Source of the DNA: Deltaproteobacteria bacterium
Lineage (GTDB): Bacteria; Myxococcota_A; Polyangia; Nannocystales; Nannocystaceae
DNA length: 64,000 nt
Assembly (NCBI GenBank): GCA_016709225.1
Contig: JADJEE010000012.1
Location: 620,001-684,000, forward strand
Direction of reading: 5' to 3'
In this document: piece after piece, positions 57,537 to 64,000 of the stretch
Numbering within the stretch: position 1 is the first letter of the stretch
Layout of the letters: every line of letters starts with the position of its first letter
Notes under the pieces: model-generated
What the model was told of the DNA's origin: nothing
Seen by the model: only the letters and a program-made list of their open reading frames with translations
Databases searched by the model: none
Made by a program: the position numbers and the translations under genes

Positions 57537-57704
57537 CTAGTACCTCGACACAGCGATTGTGACGGGCCATAACACCGCCCTGACCGCGCCTCGCTGCGTT
57601 GCCGCACCTTGAAATACGCCCGGTATTCCGGCGGCACGGCGCCTTGCGGAGTCGCGGCCATGACGGCGTTCTGACCCATCACAATCGCTGTGTCGAGGTA
57701 CTAG
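57537..57704. mobile_element. 168-bp palindromic MITE-like element
   Basis: Terminal inverted repeats of 30 bp (57537-57566 and 57675-57704) begin and end in CTAG and start CTAGTACCTCGACACAGCGA. They differ at one position. The halves between them are also roughly complementary (about 70% by eye), so the whole element can fold into a single hairpin with its tip near 57620. It has no transposase. It sits between the convergent ends of two genes, 7 bp after one stop and 18 bp before the other, a usual place for small non-autonomous elements and for hairpin termination. Confidence 0.75.
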
Positions 57705-57721
57705 AACCCGACGCGAGCGCG

Positions 57722-58600
57722 TCATCCCACCAGCGGTAACACGGCGAACGCCGTCACGATGGCGATCACCACGGCGAGCGCGAGCAGGCGCATCCGTGGT
57801 GAGTCGTCGGCCGTGGCGCCGACCAACGCGACGTGGCTGTGGTGCGCCGCGCCGGCATCGTTGGCGGCCGGCTCGAAGCTGAGCAACGCGTCGCTCACCG
57901 CCGCGGGGCCGTCGTCGAGCGTGTCGCGCAAGATGCGTTCGACCACCGTGGTGCCGGCGCTGGTCGGCGAGCCTGGTGGGCGCACGTGCGCCGGGATCGG
58001 ACCGACATCGTCACGCAACCACCGCTGCGCGCCGCGCTCGTCGTCGCCGCGGATGCGCTCGCGGGTCAGCACCAGCGGCACCACGGTACCGGTGGGCTCG
58101 GCGGTCGCGTCGCGATCCGTCGAGGTCTCGCCGGCGCAGAGGCTCTCGCCACCGCTGTCGCGCATGCCGGCGATCCCGATCGAGGTGCTGGGCTCGACCT
58201 GCGCCCGCGTCAGCGCGGCAGCGGCCGCGCGGACGGTGCCCAGCCACCGCGTGCCGCGGCGCGGCTCCAGCTCCACGACCAGCAGGCGATGACCGGCGGC
58301 ACGACGCCCGGTGAAGCACTCGACCGCGGGGCGGGCCTTGGCGGCACCGAAGTTGACGGTGCGACACAGGACGAACAGCGTTGGACTCTCCGCCATCGCG
58401 ACGGCCTCGCGCAGCGGCTCGACGTCGTGATCGACGCCCACCACCAGCTCGACCCGCGGGCGTTCCAGCACCGCCTGGGCCTCGTGCAGCGTCGACGCGT
58501 CCGCGCTCGCACCGATGAGAACGATCGGCGTGAACTCACCGCGATCGACGACGCGCAGCCGCACGCGCGACGTGACCTGCGATGGCTCGGCGATCGGCAT
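57722..58600 (-). CDS. C-terminally membrane-anchored protein
   Basis: A 292-residue protein starting at ATG 58600 (MPIAEPSQVTSRVRLRVVDR). The first 150 residues have a Rossmann-like alternation (FTPIVLIGASADASTLHEA, VELVVGVDHDVE, SPTLFVLCRTVNFG, LLVVELEP). A charged linker follows, and the C-terminal 20 residues are hydrophobic (MRLLALAVVIAIVTAFAVLPLVG), a tail anchor. No cofactor motif is complete, so the function is open. Its 3' end is separated from the palindromic element by 17 bp. Confidence 0.58.
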   Translation of the reverse strand: MPIAEPSQVTSRVRLRVVDRGEFTPIVLIGASADASTLHEAQAVLERPRVELVVGVDHDVEPLREAVAMAESPTLFVLCRTVNFGAAKARPAVECFTGRRAAGHRLLVVELEPRRGTRWLGTVRAAAAALTRAQVEPSTSIGIAGMRDSGGESLCAGETSTDRDATAEPTGTVVPLVLTRERIRGDDERGAQRWLRDDVGPIPAHVRPPGSPTSAGTTVVERILRDTLDDGPAAVSDALLSFEPAANDAGAAHHSHVALVGATADDSPRMRLLALAVVIAIVTAFAVLPLVG

Positions 58601-58788
58601 CAGTCCTGTCTGCGTGCATCGGCCGGGTGGCACTGCAGCTTGAACGGCGGCAGCCGGGGCGAATGTCGCCGGTGGCGAAGGCCGTCCGGCGGGTGCGTCC
58701 GGGCGGGGGCCACACGCACGGGCACGCGCGGGCGCGGCGCGGCGATCGAGCGTCGCCAGCGCGGGCCTGTTACTCTCGCTGCCACGAC

Positions 58789-59688
58789 GTGAACACCGCA
58801 GCGACCACGCATCCCATCCTGCGCATCCACTCGCCGATCATCGGCCGTGGCGAGCAGGTGTTCGTGCTGGGCGGAGACATCGTGACGATCGGCCGCGCCG
58901 ACGACTGCGACATCGTCCTGCTCGAGCAGTCCGCATCGCGTCTGCACGCCCGCGTGCTGCACGAGAACGGCCGCTGGGTGCTCGTCGACGAGGACAGCCA
59001 CGGCGGCGTGTTCCTGCGCGGGCAGAAGATCTCGCGGGCGGCGCTCGCCGACGGCGACGAGTTCCGCATCGGCGAGACCGAGTTTCGCTTGGTCGAGCGC
59101 CCCGCGTCGCAGCCCACCTTGGTCGGCGCGACCGTGTCACCGCGCGGCGCCAGCTCACCGGAGCAGAGCATGAACATCGGCTCGGCACCGACCATCGCCT
59201 CGGGGTCGTTCGCGCGACCGTTGCTCGAGCCCGACGAGGCCGCAGCCGCACCGGCCCCGCCGAGCGTGCCGCAGCCGCCGGTCGCCGCACCGCCCCCGGC
59301 CGCGCCGCCGGTGGCCGCGGCCGTGGTGGCGCCCGCCCAGGTCCGGTCGCCTGCGCGGCCGGCCCCCGCCTCCGCGCCCTCGTTCGTCGACTTCGGCGCC
59401 GTGGGCAACCCCGGTGGCGGCCCGGTCGGCGCCCAGGTGGGGTCTGCACCGTCGTTCGTCGACTTCGGGCCGGTCGGCCGCCCCGACCAGGGCTCAGGCC
59501 AGAGCGACGCGTTCAGCGGCCGGCTCGCAGATGATCCCTCGCGCATCGACGCGGTCGAGGATCACCGCGTAGGCTCGCGGTGGGGCACGTGGATCCTCGT
59601 CATGCTGCTGTTCGTGGGACTGTCGCTGCTGGTGCTCGCGCTGGCCTTCGACTACCAGCTGTCGGATCTGATGGGCGTGTTCGACTGA
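58789..59688 (+). CDS. FHA-domain protein with a C-terminal membrane helix
   Basis: A 299-residue protein. The GTG at 58789 starts the frame; FHA residues (IVTIGRADDCDIVLLEQSASRLHARV, then VDEDSHGGVFLRGQKI and IGETEFRLV) cover about 30-100. A long Ala/Pro linker follows, with two copies of APSFVDFG (SAPSFVDFGPVG and ASAPSFVDFGAVG). One transmembrane helix (about 268-288, WILVMLLFVGLSLLVLALAF) is near the C-terminus. FHA domains bind phospho-Thr, so it should be a partner of a Ser/Thr kinase, possibly the one at 53.4 kb. Confidence 0.82.
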   Translation: MNTAATTHPILRIHSPIIGRGEQVFVLGGDIVTIGRADDCDIVLLEQSASRLHARVLHENGRWVLVDEDSHGGVFLRGQKISRAALADGDEFRIGETEFRLVERPASQPTLVGATVSPRGASSPEQSMNIGSAPTIASGSFARPLLEPDEAAAAPAPPSVPQPPVAAPPPAAPPVAAAVVAPAQVRSPARPAPASAPSFVDFGAVGNPGGGPVGAQVGSAPSFVDFGPVGRPDQGSGQSDAFSGRLADDPSRIDAVEDHRVGSRWGTWILVMLLFVGLSLLVLALAFDYQLSDLMGVFD

Positions 59689-59714
59689 CGTTCGCATCGC
59701 GGAGGGCTCGAAGG

Positions 59715-60440
59715 ATGGGACACGACACTTGGATTCGTTCGTTGAGCGCGGTGGCCTGCGCGGCCGCACTGGCGGCGCCGTCCCACGCGATGGCACAGGA
59801 CCCCGTGCAGGTGCAGCGGCCCCACACCGCCCCGCCCGCGGCGACGCCGAGCCCGGCACCGACCGACACGGCAACGCCGGCGCCTGAGCCGACGACGCCG
59901 ACCGACGCTGCCGCAGCGCCGACCACCGACGAGGCGACGGCGAGTCCCGGCGACAGCCCGACGAGCGAGGCCACCACCGAGGCCACCACCGAGGCCAGCA
60001 CCGAGACCTCGACGCAGGCCGACGCCGCCGAGGACGCCGCGATCGCGCCGTTTCGCAGCGCGTGGGAGCAGCAAGACGCGCCCGACGACGCCGACGTCGC
60101 GGCGAGCGAGCCGGTGACCTACGACCTCGATGACAGCGAGCGCAAGCTCGCGCGTGCGCAGACGATGATCGCTGCCGGCTCGGTCGCAGGCGTCGGCGCG
60201 CTGGTCATGCTCATCGCCGCCGGCGTCGAGCACAACAAGCCACCGTGCATGTTCGGCCTCGACGACTGCTCCAACGCGCCGCGCCCCGCGGTCGCGACCG
60301 GACTCGCGATCGGCGGTGCGTTGTTGCTGGGCGTCGGCGCGACCCTGATCGGCTTCGGTGCCGCGAAGCAACGACGCCTGCGCATGGGCATGCGTGGCGA
60401 TCGCACCCAGGTCAGTGTCGCGATCTCGGGCCGGTTCTAG
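59715..60440 (+). CDS. Exported membrane protein with a Thr/Pro/Ala linker
   Basis: A 241-residue protein starting at ATG 59715, 8 nt after ggaggg. A signal peptide ends at SHAMAQ. Residues 30-125 are Pro/Thr/Ala/Glu-rich, including (EATT) repeats at 59969-60010. Two hydrophobic segments follow (MIAAGSVAGVGALVMLIAAG and ATGLAIGGALLLGVGATLIG), with a Cys pair between them (CMFGLDDC). The rest is short and basic. It may form a complex with the preceding FHA membrane protein, 26 bp upstream. Function unknown. Confidence 0.6.
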   Translation: MGHDTWIRSLSAVACAAALAAPSHAMAQDPVQVQRPHTAPPAATPSPAPTDTATPAPEPTTPTDAAAAPTTDEATASPGDSPTSEATTEATTEASTETSTQADAAEDAAIAPFRSAWEQQDAPDDADVAASEPVTYDLDDSERKLARAQTMIAAGSVAGVGALVMLIAAGVEHNKPPCMFGLDDCSNAPRPAVATGLAIGGALLLGVGATLIGFGAAKQRRLRMGMRGDRTQVSVAISGRF

Positions 60441-61660
60441 CGACGGTCGCCGGCGTCGGCCATCGCCAGCACACCGAGATCCACCAGCGCCTGGAGTAGC
60501 TCGCGCGCACCGTCCCAGTCGAGCGCGGGATCCCAGCTCAGCACCTCGTCGGCGCGCACGCGCGGGTGGGCCCCAAGTGCGACCAGGAAGCGCTGCGCCA
60601 CCAACGGCAGCTCGATCTCGCCGCCGGCGAACGACACGTGGCAGGCCTGGTCGCCCACGACGAGCACGAACCCGCGAGGGTCGGCGTGCACGAGCACACT
60701 GCTACGCCGCACCTCCCCGCGCGCAGCCAGCTGCGCCGCCTGCAGTCGTGCGAACGCAGTCATCGCCCACGCGCGCTGCAGGAGCACACCGTCGACCTCG
60801 TGGACCACGGCGCGAAGCTCCGACACGGCGTGATCGAGCGCGCGACGAATGGACGCTGCCACCAGGCCCGCGCCCGCGGGCCCCCGCACCAGGTCGCGTC
60901 GCCATGCAGGGCGGCGCACGAGCTCCTGTTCGAGCAGCGCCATGACCACGCGCAACAGCGGCGCACGCCCGGGGCTCATGCTGATCGCCAGACTCTCGCC
61001 GCGGGCTGCGGTCGCGTGCCATGCCCCCGGTGGCACGTACAGACCATCGCCCGGCGCCAGCTCCACCACGCGCAGGTCGGCAGGGTTCGGGGCCTGCAGC
61101 GGCACACCGTCATCGCCCACGATAGGGTCGCCCTCGTGGGGCCACACGTGCACCGGCTGGCCTGCGAGCAGCTTGCCGCCACACAGCGGCGCGGTGACGA
61201 CCGCGTCGCTCACGGTCCAGCGCTTGTGCCCGCGTAGCTGCAGCACGAAGACATGGTGCGCATCCATGTGCATCGCGAAGCCGGCCTGTTCGTGCGAGGC
61301 GTAGAGCTTGGCGAACGGCGGCTCACTGGCGGAGGGCACCCAGGTGGCCAGCTCGTCCAGCAGCGGTGCGAGTCCGGGGTCCCGCGACACGTCGGCGCAG
61401 ATGGTGTGCTGGGTGCTCAGTCGCTCGTCGATCGCATCGGGCGCGCAGGCGTGCTGGTGTTGCACTCCCAGCGCGTCGACCGATGCGGCGTCGACCGGCC
61501 CGAGGTCGACGCGCGCGTGCCAGCGGGCGGCCCGCTCGTTGGTCCACTGCGGCGGGACCGCGCCGACCACGTGCCGGCACCTGACACCGAACACCTCGTC
61601 GAAGAACTGCGCCGGCGAGGGCGCGGCGAAGATCGTCGCGAGCGTCGGCGTCGCGCTCAT
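60437..61660 (-). CDS. JmjC/Cupin-4 oxygenase-like protein
   Basis: A 407-residue protein of the JmjC-type (Cupin-4) iron/2-oxoglutarate oxygenase family, related to bacterial ribosomal oxygenases. The metal site is H131-x-D133 in GFAMHMDAHHVFV and His215 in VPPGAWHATAAR. Lys146 (RGHKRW) is placed to bind 2-oxoglutarate. After that, an all-helical domain and a winged-helix-like C-terminus (RADEVLSWDPALDWDG) follow. A role in hydroxylating a ribosomal or other protein is likely by family, but the target is unknown. ATG 61660 overlaps the stop of the DUF1552 gene (ATGA), so translation is coupled. It is the last gene of that operon. Confidence 0.82.
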   Translation of the reverse strand: MSATPTLATIFAAPSPAQFFDEVFGVRCRHVVGAVPPQWTNERAARWHARVDLGPVDAASVDALGVQHQHACAPDAIDERLSTQHTICADVSRDPGLAPLLDELATWVPSASEPPFAKLYASHEQAGFAMHMDAHHVFVLQLRGHKRWTVSDAVVTAPLCGGKLLAGQPVHVWPHEGDPIVGDDGVPLQAPNPADLRVVELAPGDGLYVPPGAWHATAARGESLAISMSPGRAPLLRVVMALLEQELVRRPAWRRDLVRGPAGAGLVAASIRRALDHAVSELRAVVHEVDGVLLQRAWAMTAFARLQAAQLAARGEVRRSSVLVHADPRGFVLVVGDQACHVSFAGGEIELPLVAQRFLVALGAHPRVRADEVLSWDPALDWDGARELLQALVDLGVLAMADAGDRR

Positions 61661-63153
61661 ACGATGAGACCGGGGATTGCCCCGCTGATCTCACCGAGGG
61701 TGTCGGTCTGCAGGCCGGCCGCCTGCATTGCGGTCAGCACCGCGTTGGCGGGATGCATGCCGGGCGCCGAGATGTGCACGCCTGGCATCAACCCACCGGT
61801 GCGGCCACCCACCAGCGCAACCATGTTCTCGGTCGAGTGGGCGTGGCCATCGGCGTCGGACTCGGGGTCGTAGCCGTAGCCGCCCTCGAAGAGCATGACG
61901 ACGGCGGTGTGATCGAGCAGCGACGAGCCGTCGAGCTCCTGGGTATCTCGCAGCAGCGAGATCAGGCGGGCGAAGTGCTTGATGTGCCACCCGACTGCGT
62001 CGGCGTGATCGTCGGCCGTGACCGCGCCGTGACTCAGCTCGTGCATGTCGCTGGCGGCTCCCGACAGCGGCAGCATGTTGAGGAAGGTCTGGTCCATCGT
62101 CATGCGCAGCGAGACCACGCGCGAGAGGTCGCACGCGAATGCCATGCGGATCATGTCGACCATTGCGGTCGCACGCTCGTCCTCGCCGCTGTAGCCGGCA
62201 GTCTGGTCGTAGTCGAGGTTGCCCTCGGCGGTGGTGCCGTGGGGGTCGCCAATCGCTGGGTCCTCGCCAGGGTCGGTCGGCAGCTCGCACGCACCGGTGG
62301 TCGGCGGCGGCATCGCATCGAGGCGGGCCTCGAACGCCGCGAGCTCGTCGAAGTGCTGCTGCATGCGCATGCGATCGTAGCCCGACATGCGTGGCAAGAG
62401 GGCCTGCGTACGCACGCGCAGCGTATCCAGCACGCTGCGCCGTCGCGAGAGCAGGCGCTGCGCAGCGAGGGCGTCCGCGGGATCGGGCGGCACGAAGCCG
62501 CTGAAGAGCGACTGATACGCCAGTCGCGGACTCGCGATGGGATCGACGCCGACGATGTTCCCGCCACCGTCGGCGTACCACGAGACCCTCGCCGAGTCTC
62601 CGACGCCACCGTTGGCGCCGACGTAGTTGACGGCCTGCACGCGGTAGCTGAGCAGGCGATGCACGGTGTCACCGGCGATCGCATCGGCGACCAGCTGATC
62701 CGCCGATGGACCATTGGCGGGGTTGTAGCGGAACGACTCGCCGCGCATGCCCGAGACCGAAGGGCCCACGGAGTTGTAGTGGAACTCGCGCGAGCGCCCG
62801 CCCGGCGGCGGGGTGGCACCGGCCGAGTCCGCCCACGGGATCGTCAGCCCGCTGATCACCGAGACCTCGTCCCGCACATCGAAGCCGCTGCCCCCGTACG
62901 GCAGCGCGTCGGTACCCAGCGGCATCAACGAACGCGGCAGGTCGTAGCCGGCCCCGGTCGCGTTGGGCACGATGAGCTGCCCCTCCCCGTCGCGGCCGGT
63001 CGAGAGCCCGCAGTACATCAGCACGAAGCGCTTGATGGCGCCGGCCCCACCCGCGCGAGCGCGGCGCGGCGCCGTGAGTTCGAGTGCGGGCATCGCCAGC
63101 ACGGCCATGCCGGCGGCCTCGAGCAGTGCGCGTCGATTGAGCACGATGGCCAT
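61657..63153 (-). CDS. DUF1552 protein
   Basis: A 498-residue DUF1552 protein. It begins MAIVLNRRALLEAAGMAVLA, a signal-like start (an Arg-Arg pair then a hydrophobic stretch; possibly Tat-like). The body has family segments FVLMYCGLSTGRDGEG, GLTIPWADSAGATPPPGGR, GPSADQLVADA and SGYDRMRMQQHFDELAAFE. The DUF1552 genes in Myxococcota and Planctomycetes lie next to DUF1592/DUF1588 cytochrome-like genes, as here. The activity is not known. Its start is 2 bp from the stop of the DUF1592-like gene. Confidence 0.88.
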   Translation of the reverse strand: MAIVLNRRALLEAAGMAVLAMPALELTAPRRARAGGAGAIKRFVLMYCGLSTGRDGEGQLIVPNATGAGYDLPRSLMPLGTDALPYGGSGFDVRDEVSVISGLTIPWADSAGATPPPGGRSREFHYNSVGPSVSGMRGESFRYNPANGPSADQLVADAIAGDTVHRLLSYRVQAVNYVGANGGVGDSARVSWYADGGGNIVGVDPIASPRLAYQSLFSGFVPPDPADALAAQRLLSRRRSVLDTLRVRTQALLPRMSGYDRMRMQQHFDELAAFEARLDAMPPPTTGACELPTDPGEDPAIGDPHGTTAEGNLDYDQTAGYSGEDERATAMVDMIRMAFACDLSRVVSLRMTMDQTFLNMLPLSGAASDMHELSHGAVTADDHADAVGWHIKHFARLISLLRDTQELDGSSLLDHTAVVMLFEGGYGYDPESDADGHAHSTENMVALVGGRTGGLMPGVHISAPGMHPANAVLTAMQAAGLQTDTLGEISGAIPGLIV

Positions 63154-63155
63154 GA

Positions 63156-64000
63156 CTACTCCTGCTCCCTTCGATAGCCGAACGCGTCGCTCGCCACGTA
63201 CTCGAGCACGAGATCGCGAAACTCGAAGTCGCCGGCGCCGACGCGCTCGATGACGTGATCGATGAAGGCTTCGTCGATCTCGTCGAGTTCGTAGCGACCA
63301 ACGCCGTAGCGATAGAGCTGCTGGGCAACGCAGCGGTTGAGCAGCCCCGCCGAAAGCGCGAGCTCACCGAGCTCGGCCGGGCCATGAAACGCGCCGATCC
63401 CCACCAGCTCGCCCTGGCCTTCGATCTGGCACTGCGACTCGTCGTCGGGCGTGTCGGGATTGTCGAGCTCGTACTCGCGATAGCGACCGACGTTGTCGTA
63501 GTTCTCGAGCCCGAATCCCACCGGGTCCATCTGCTCGTGACAGCCCGCGCAGCCACCCGCGCTGTGGGCGGCGTACCGCTCTTGCTTGCACACCGCACCT
63601 TCGGGCGCGACGTCGACGTTGACCGTCGGAGGCGGCGGAGGGATGTCCTGACAGAAGAGCCGCGTGCGGATCAGCTTGCCGCGCTGAACCGGCGAGGTGT
63701 CGTTGAACTTCGCGCCGACCGACAAGAACGTGCCGTGCGAGAGCAACCCCGCGCGCCCGCTGTCACCGTAGGGCACCCACGTCGGCGTGTCGGAGCCCGG
63801 CAACGGCAGGCCGTAGTGCGCGGCCAGGGTGTCGTCGACGTAGGTCTCGTCGAACGAGAACAGGTTCTGCCACGCGATCCGATCGTCGAAGATGATGCGC
63901 TGCAGCAGCGCCTTGGATTCGTCGACCATCGCCAGCGCGAGCTCGCCCGAGACCGACAGCTGCGCGTAACCCAGCCACAGCGCGTGGAAGCGAGCCACGC
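63156..64000 (-). CDS. DUF1592/DUF1588-type haem protein (3' part)
   Basis: The last 280 residues of a longer protein; the start is beyond the right edge. They include the end of the DUF1592 domain (FHALWLGYAQLSV, DETYVDDTLAAHYGLPLPG), the DUF1588 segment (GLLSHGTFLSVGAKFNDTSPVQRGK), and AGGCAGCHEQMDPVGFGLENYD with the haem c attachment motif CxxCH and the common MDPxGF continuation. The DUF1585 end has RYELDEIDEAFID. It is the first gene of the operon with DUF1552 and the JmjC-type protein. Confidence 0.9.
   Translation of the reverse strand, partial: VARFHALWLGYAQLSVSGELALAMVDESKALLQRIIFDDRIAWQNLFSFDETYVDDTLAAHYGLPLPGSDTPTWVPYGDSGRAGLLSHGTFLSVGAKFNDTSPVQRGKLIRTRLFCQDIPPPPPTVNVDVAPEGAVCKQERYAAHSAGGCAGCHEQMDPVGFGLENYDNVGRYREYELDNPDTPDDESQCQIEGQGELVGIGAFHGPAELGELALSAGLLNRCVAQQLYRYGVGRYELDEIDEAFIDHVIERVGAGDFEFRDLVLEYVASDAFGYRREQE

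Noticed and set aside
57537..57682. Minus-strand small frame inside the palindromic element
   Set aside because: It is a by-product of the repeat; no ribosome-binding site or protein-like composition supports it as a gene.

Overview
The window is high-GC DNA (about 70% by eye), densely coded on both strands, from a bacterium that is most likely a member of the Myxococcota, probably Nannocystis-like. The reasons are the unusually high number of secreted lipoproteins with Ser/Thr/Gly/Asp-rich linkers after the lipid-attached cysteine, Ser/Thr kinases with HRDVTP-type catalytic loops and PEGA domains, an FHA-type sigma-54 activator, AgmX/PglI-like C-terminal domains, and DUF1592/DUF1552-type cassettes. 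I see no rRNA, tRNA, CRISPR array, phage or transposase. This is chromosomal, largely single-gene or short-operon DNA. The organism assignment is inference.

Layout. 1-8 kb: four lipoproteins (SGNH hydrolase, two beta-propeller-like proteins, a 1022-residue orphan) and a DUF4336-like protein. 8-11 kb: a 47-residue membrane protein, an HTTM-domain membrane protein and a CBS-pair protein. 11-16.5 kb: secreted proteins, including a vWA lipoprotein, a lipoprotein ending in a somatomedin-B-like cysteine domain, and a serpin. 16.6-21 kb: an Hsp70-like / J-like / membrane-protein operon. 21-26.3 kb: small lipoproteins and an ECF sigma/anti-sigma-like pair. 26.4-30.3 kb: a leader peptide with a terminator hairpin in front of a heterodimeric ABC exporter. 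30.3-34.1 kb: patatin-like lipase, GH-A-fold glycosidase and PHB-depolymerase-like esterase. 34.2-38.7 kb: a Ser/Thr kinase divergent (20 bp) from a secreted protein, and an FHA/sigma-54 activator. 38.8-40.4 kb: parvulin, MsrA, LOG protein. 40.7-44.2 kb: a haem-motif lipoprotein/Tat-protein/lipoprotein operon. 44.2-47.7 kb: two lipoproteins and a DUF1641-SQR pair. 47.7-53.4 kb: SUV3-like helicase, a TetR regulator and CysRS. 53.4-60.4 kb: a second Ser/Thr kinase with a frameshift near its 3' end, a Lys/Ala/Glu-repeat lipoprotein, a 168-bp palindromic repeat element, an FHA membrane protein and other envelope proteins. 60.4-64 kb: a DUF1592/DUF1552/JmjC-cupin operon that runs off the right end.

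How it works together. Much of the window encodes the cell envelope and secreted surface (lipoproteins, hydrolases, a protease inhibitor) plus signalling that could control it (two kinases, two FHA proteins, an ECF sigma pair, TetR). Starts were moved inward to the codon giving a signal peptide or domain start wherever a longer open frame only shadowed another gene. The strongest items for follow-up are the leader-peptide attenuator before the ABC exporter, the palindromic element at 57.5 kb, the kinase frameshift, and the coupled JmjC/DUF1552 operon.
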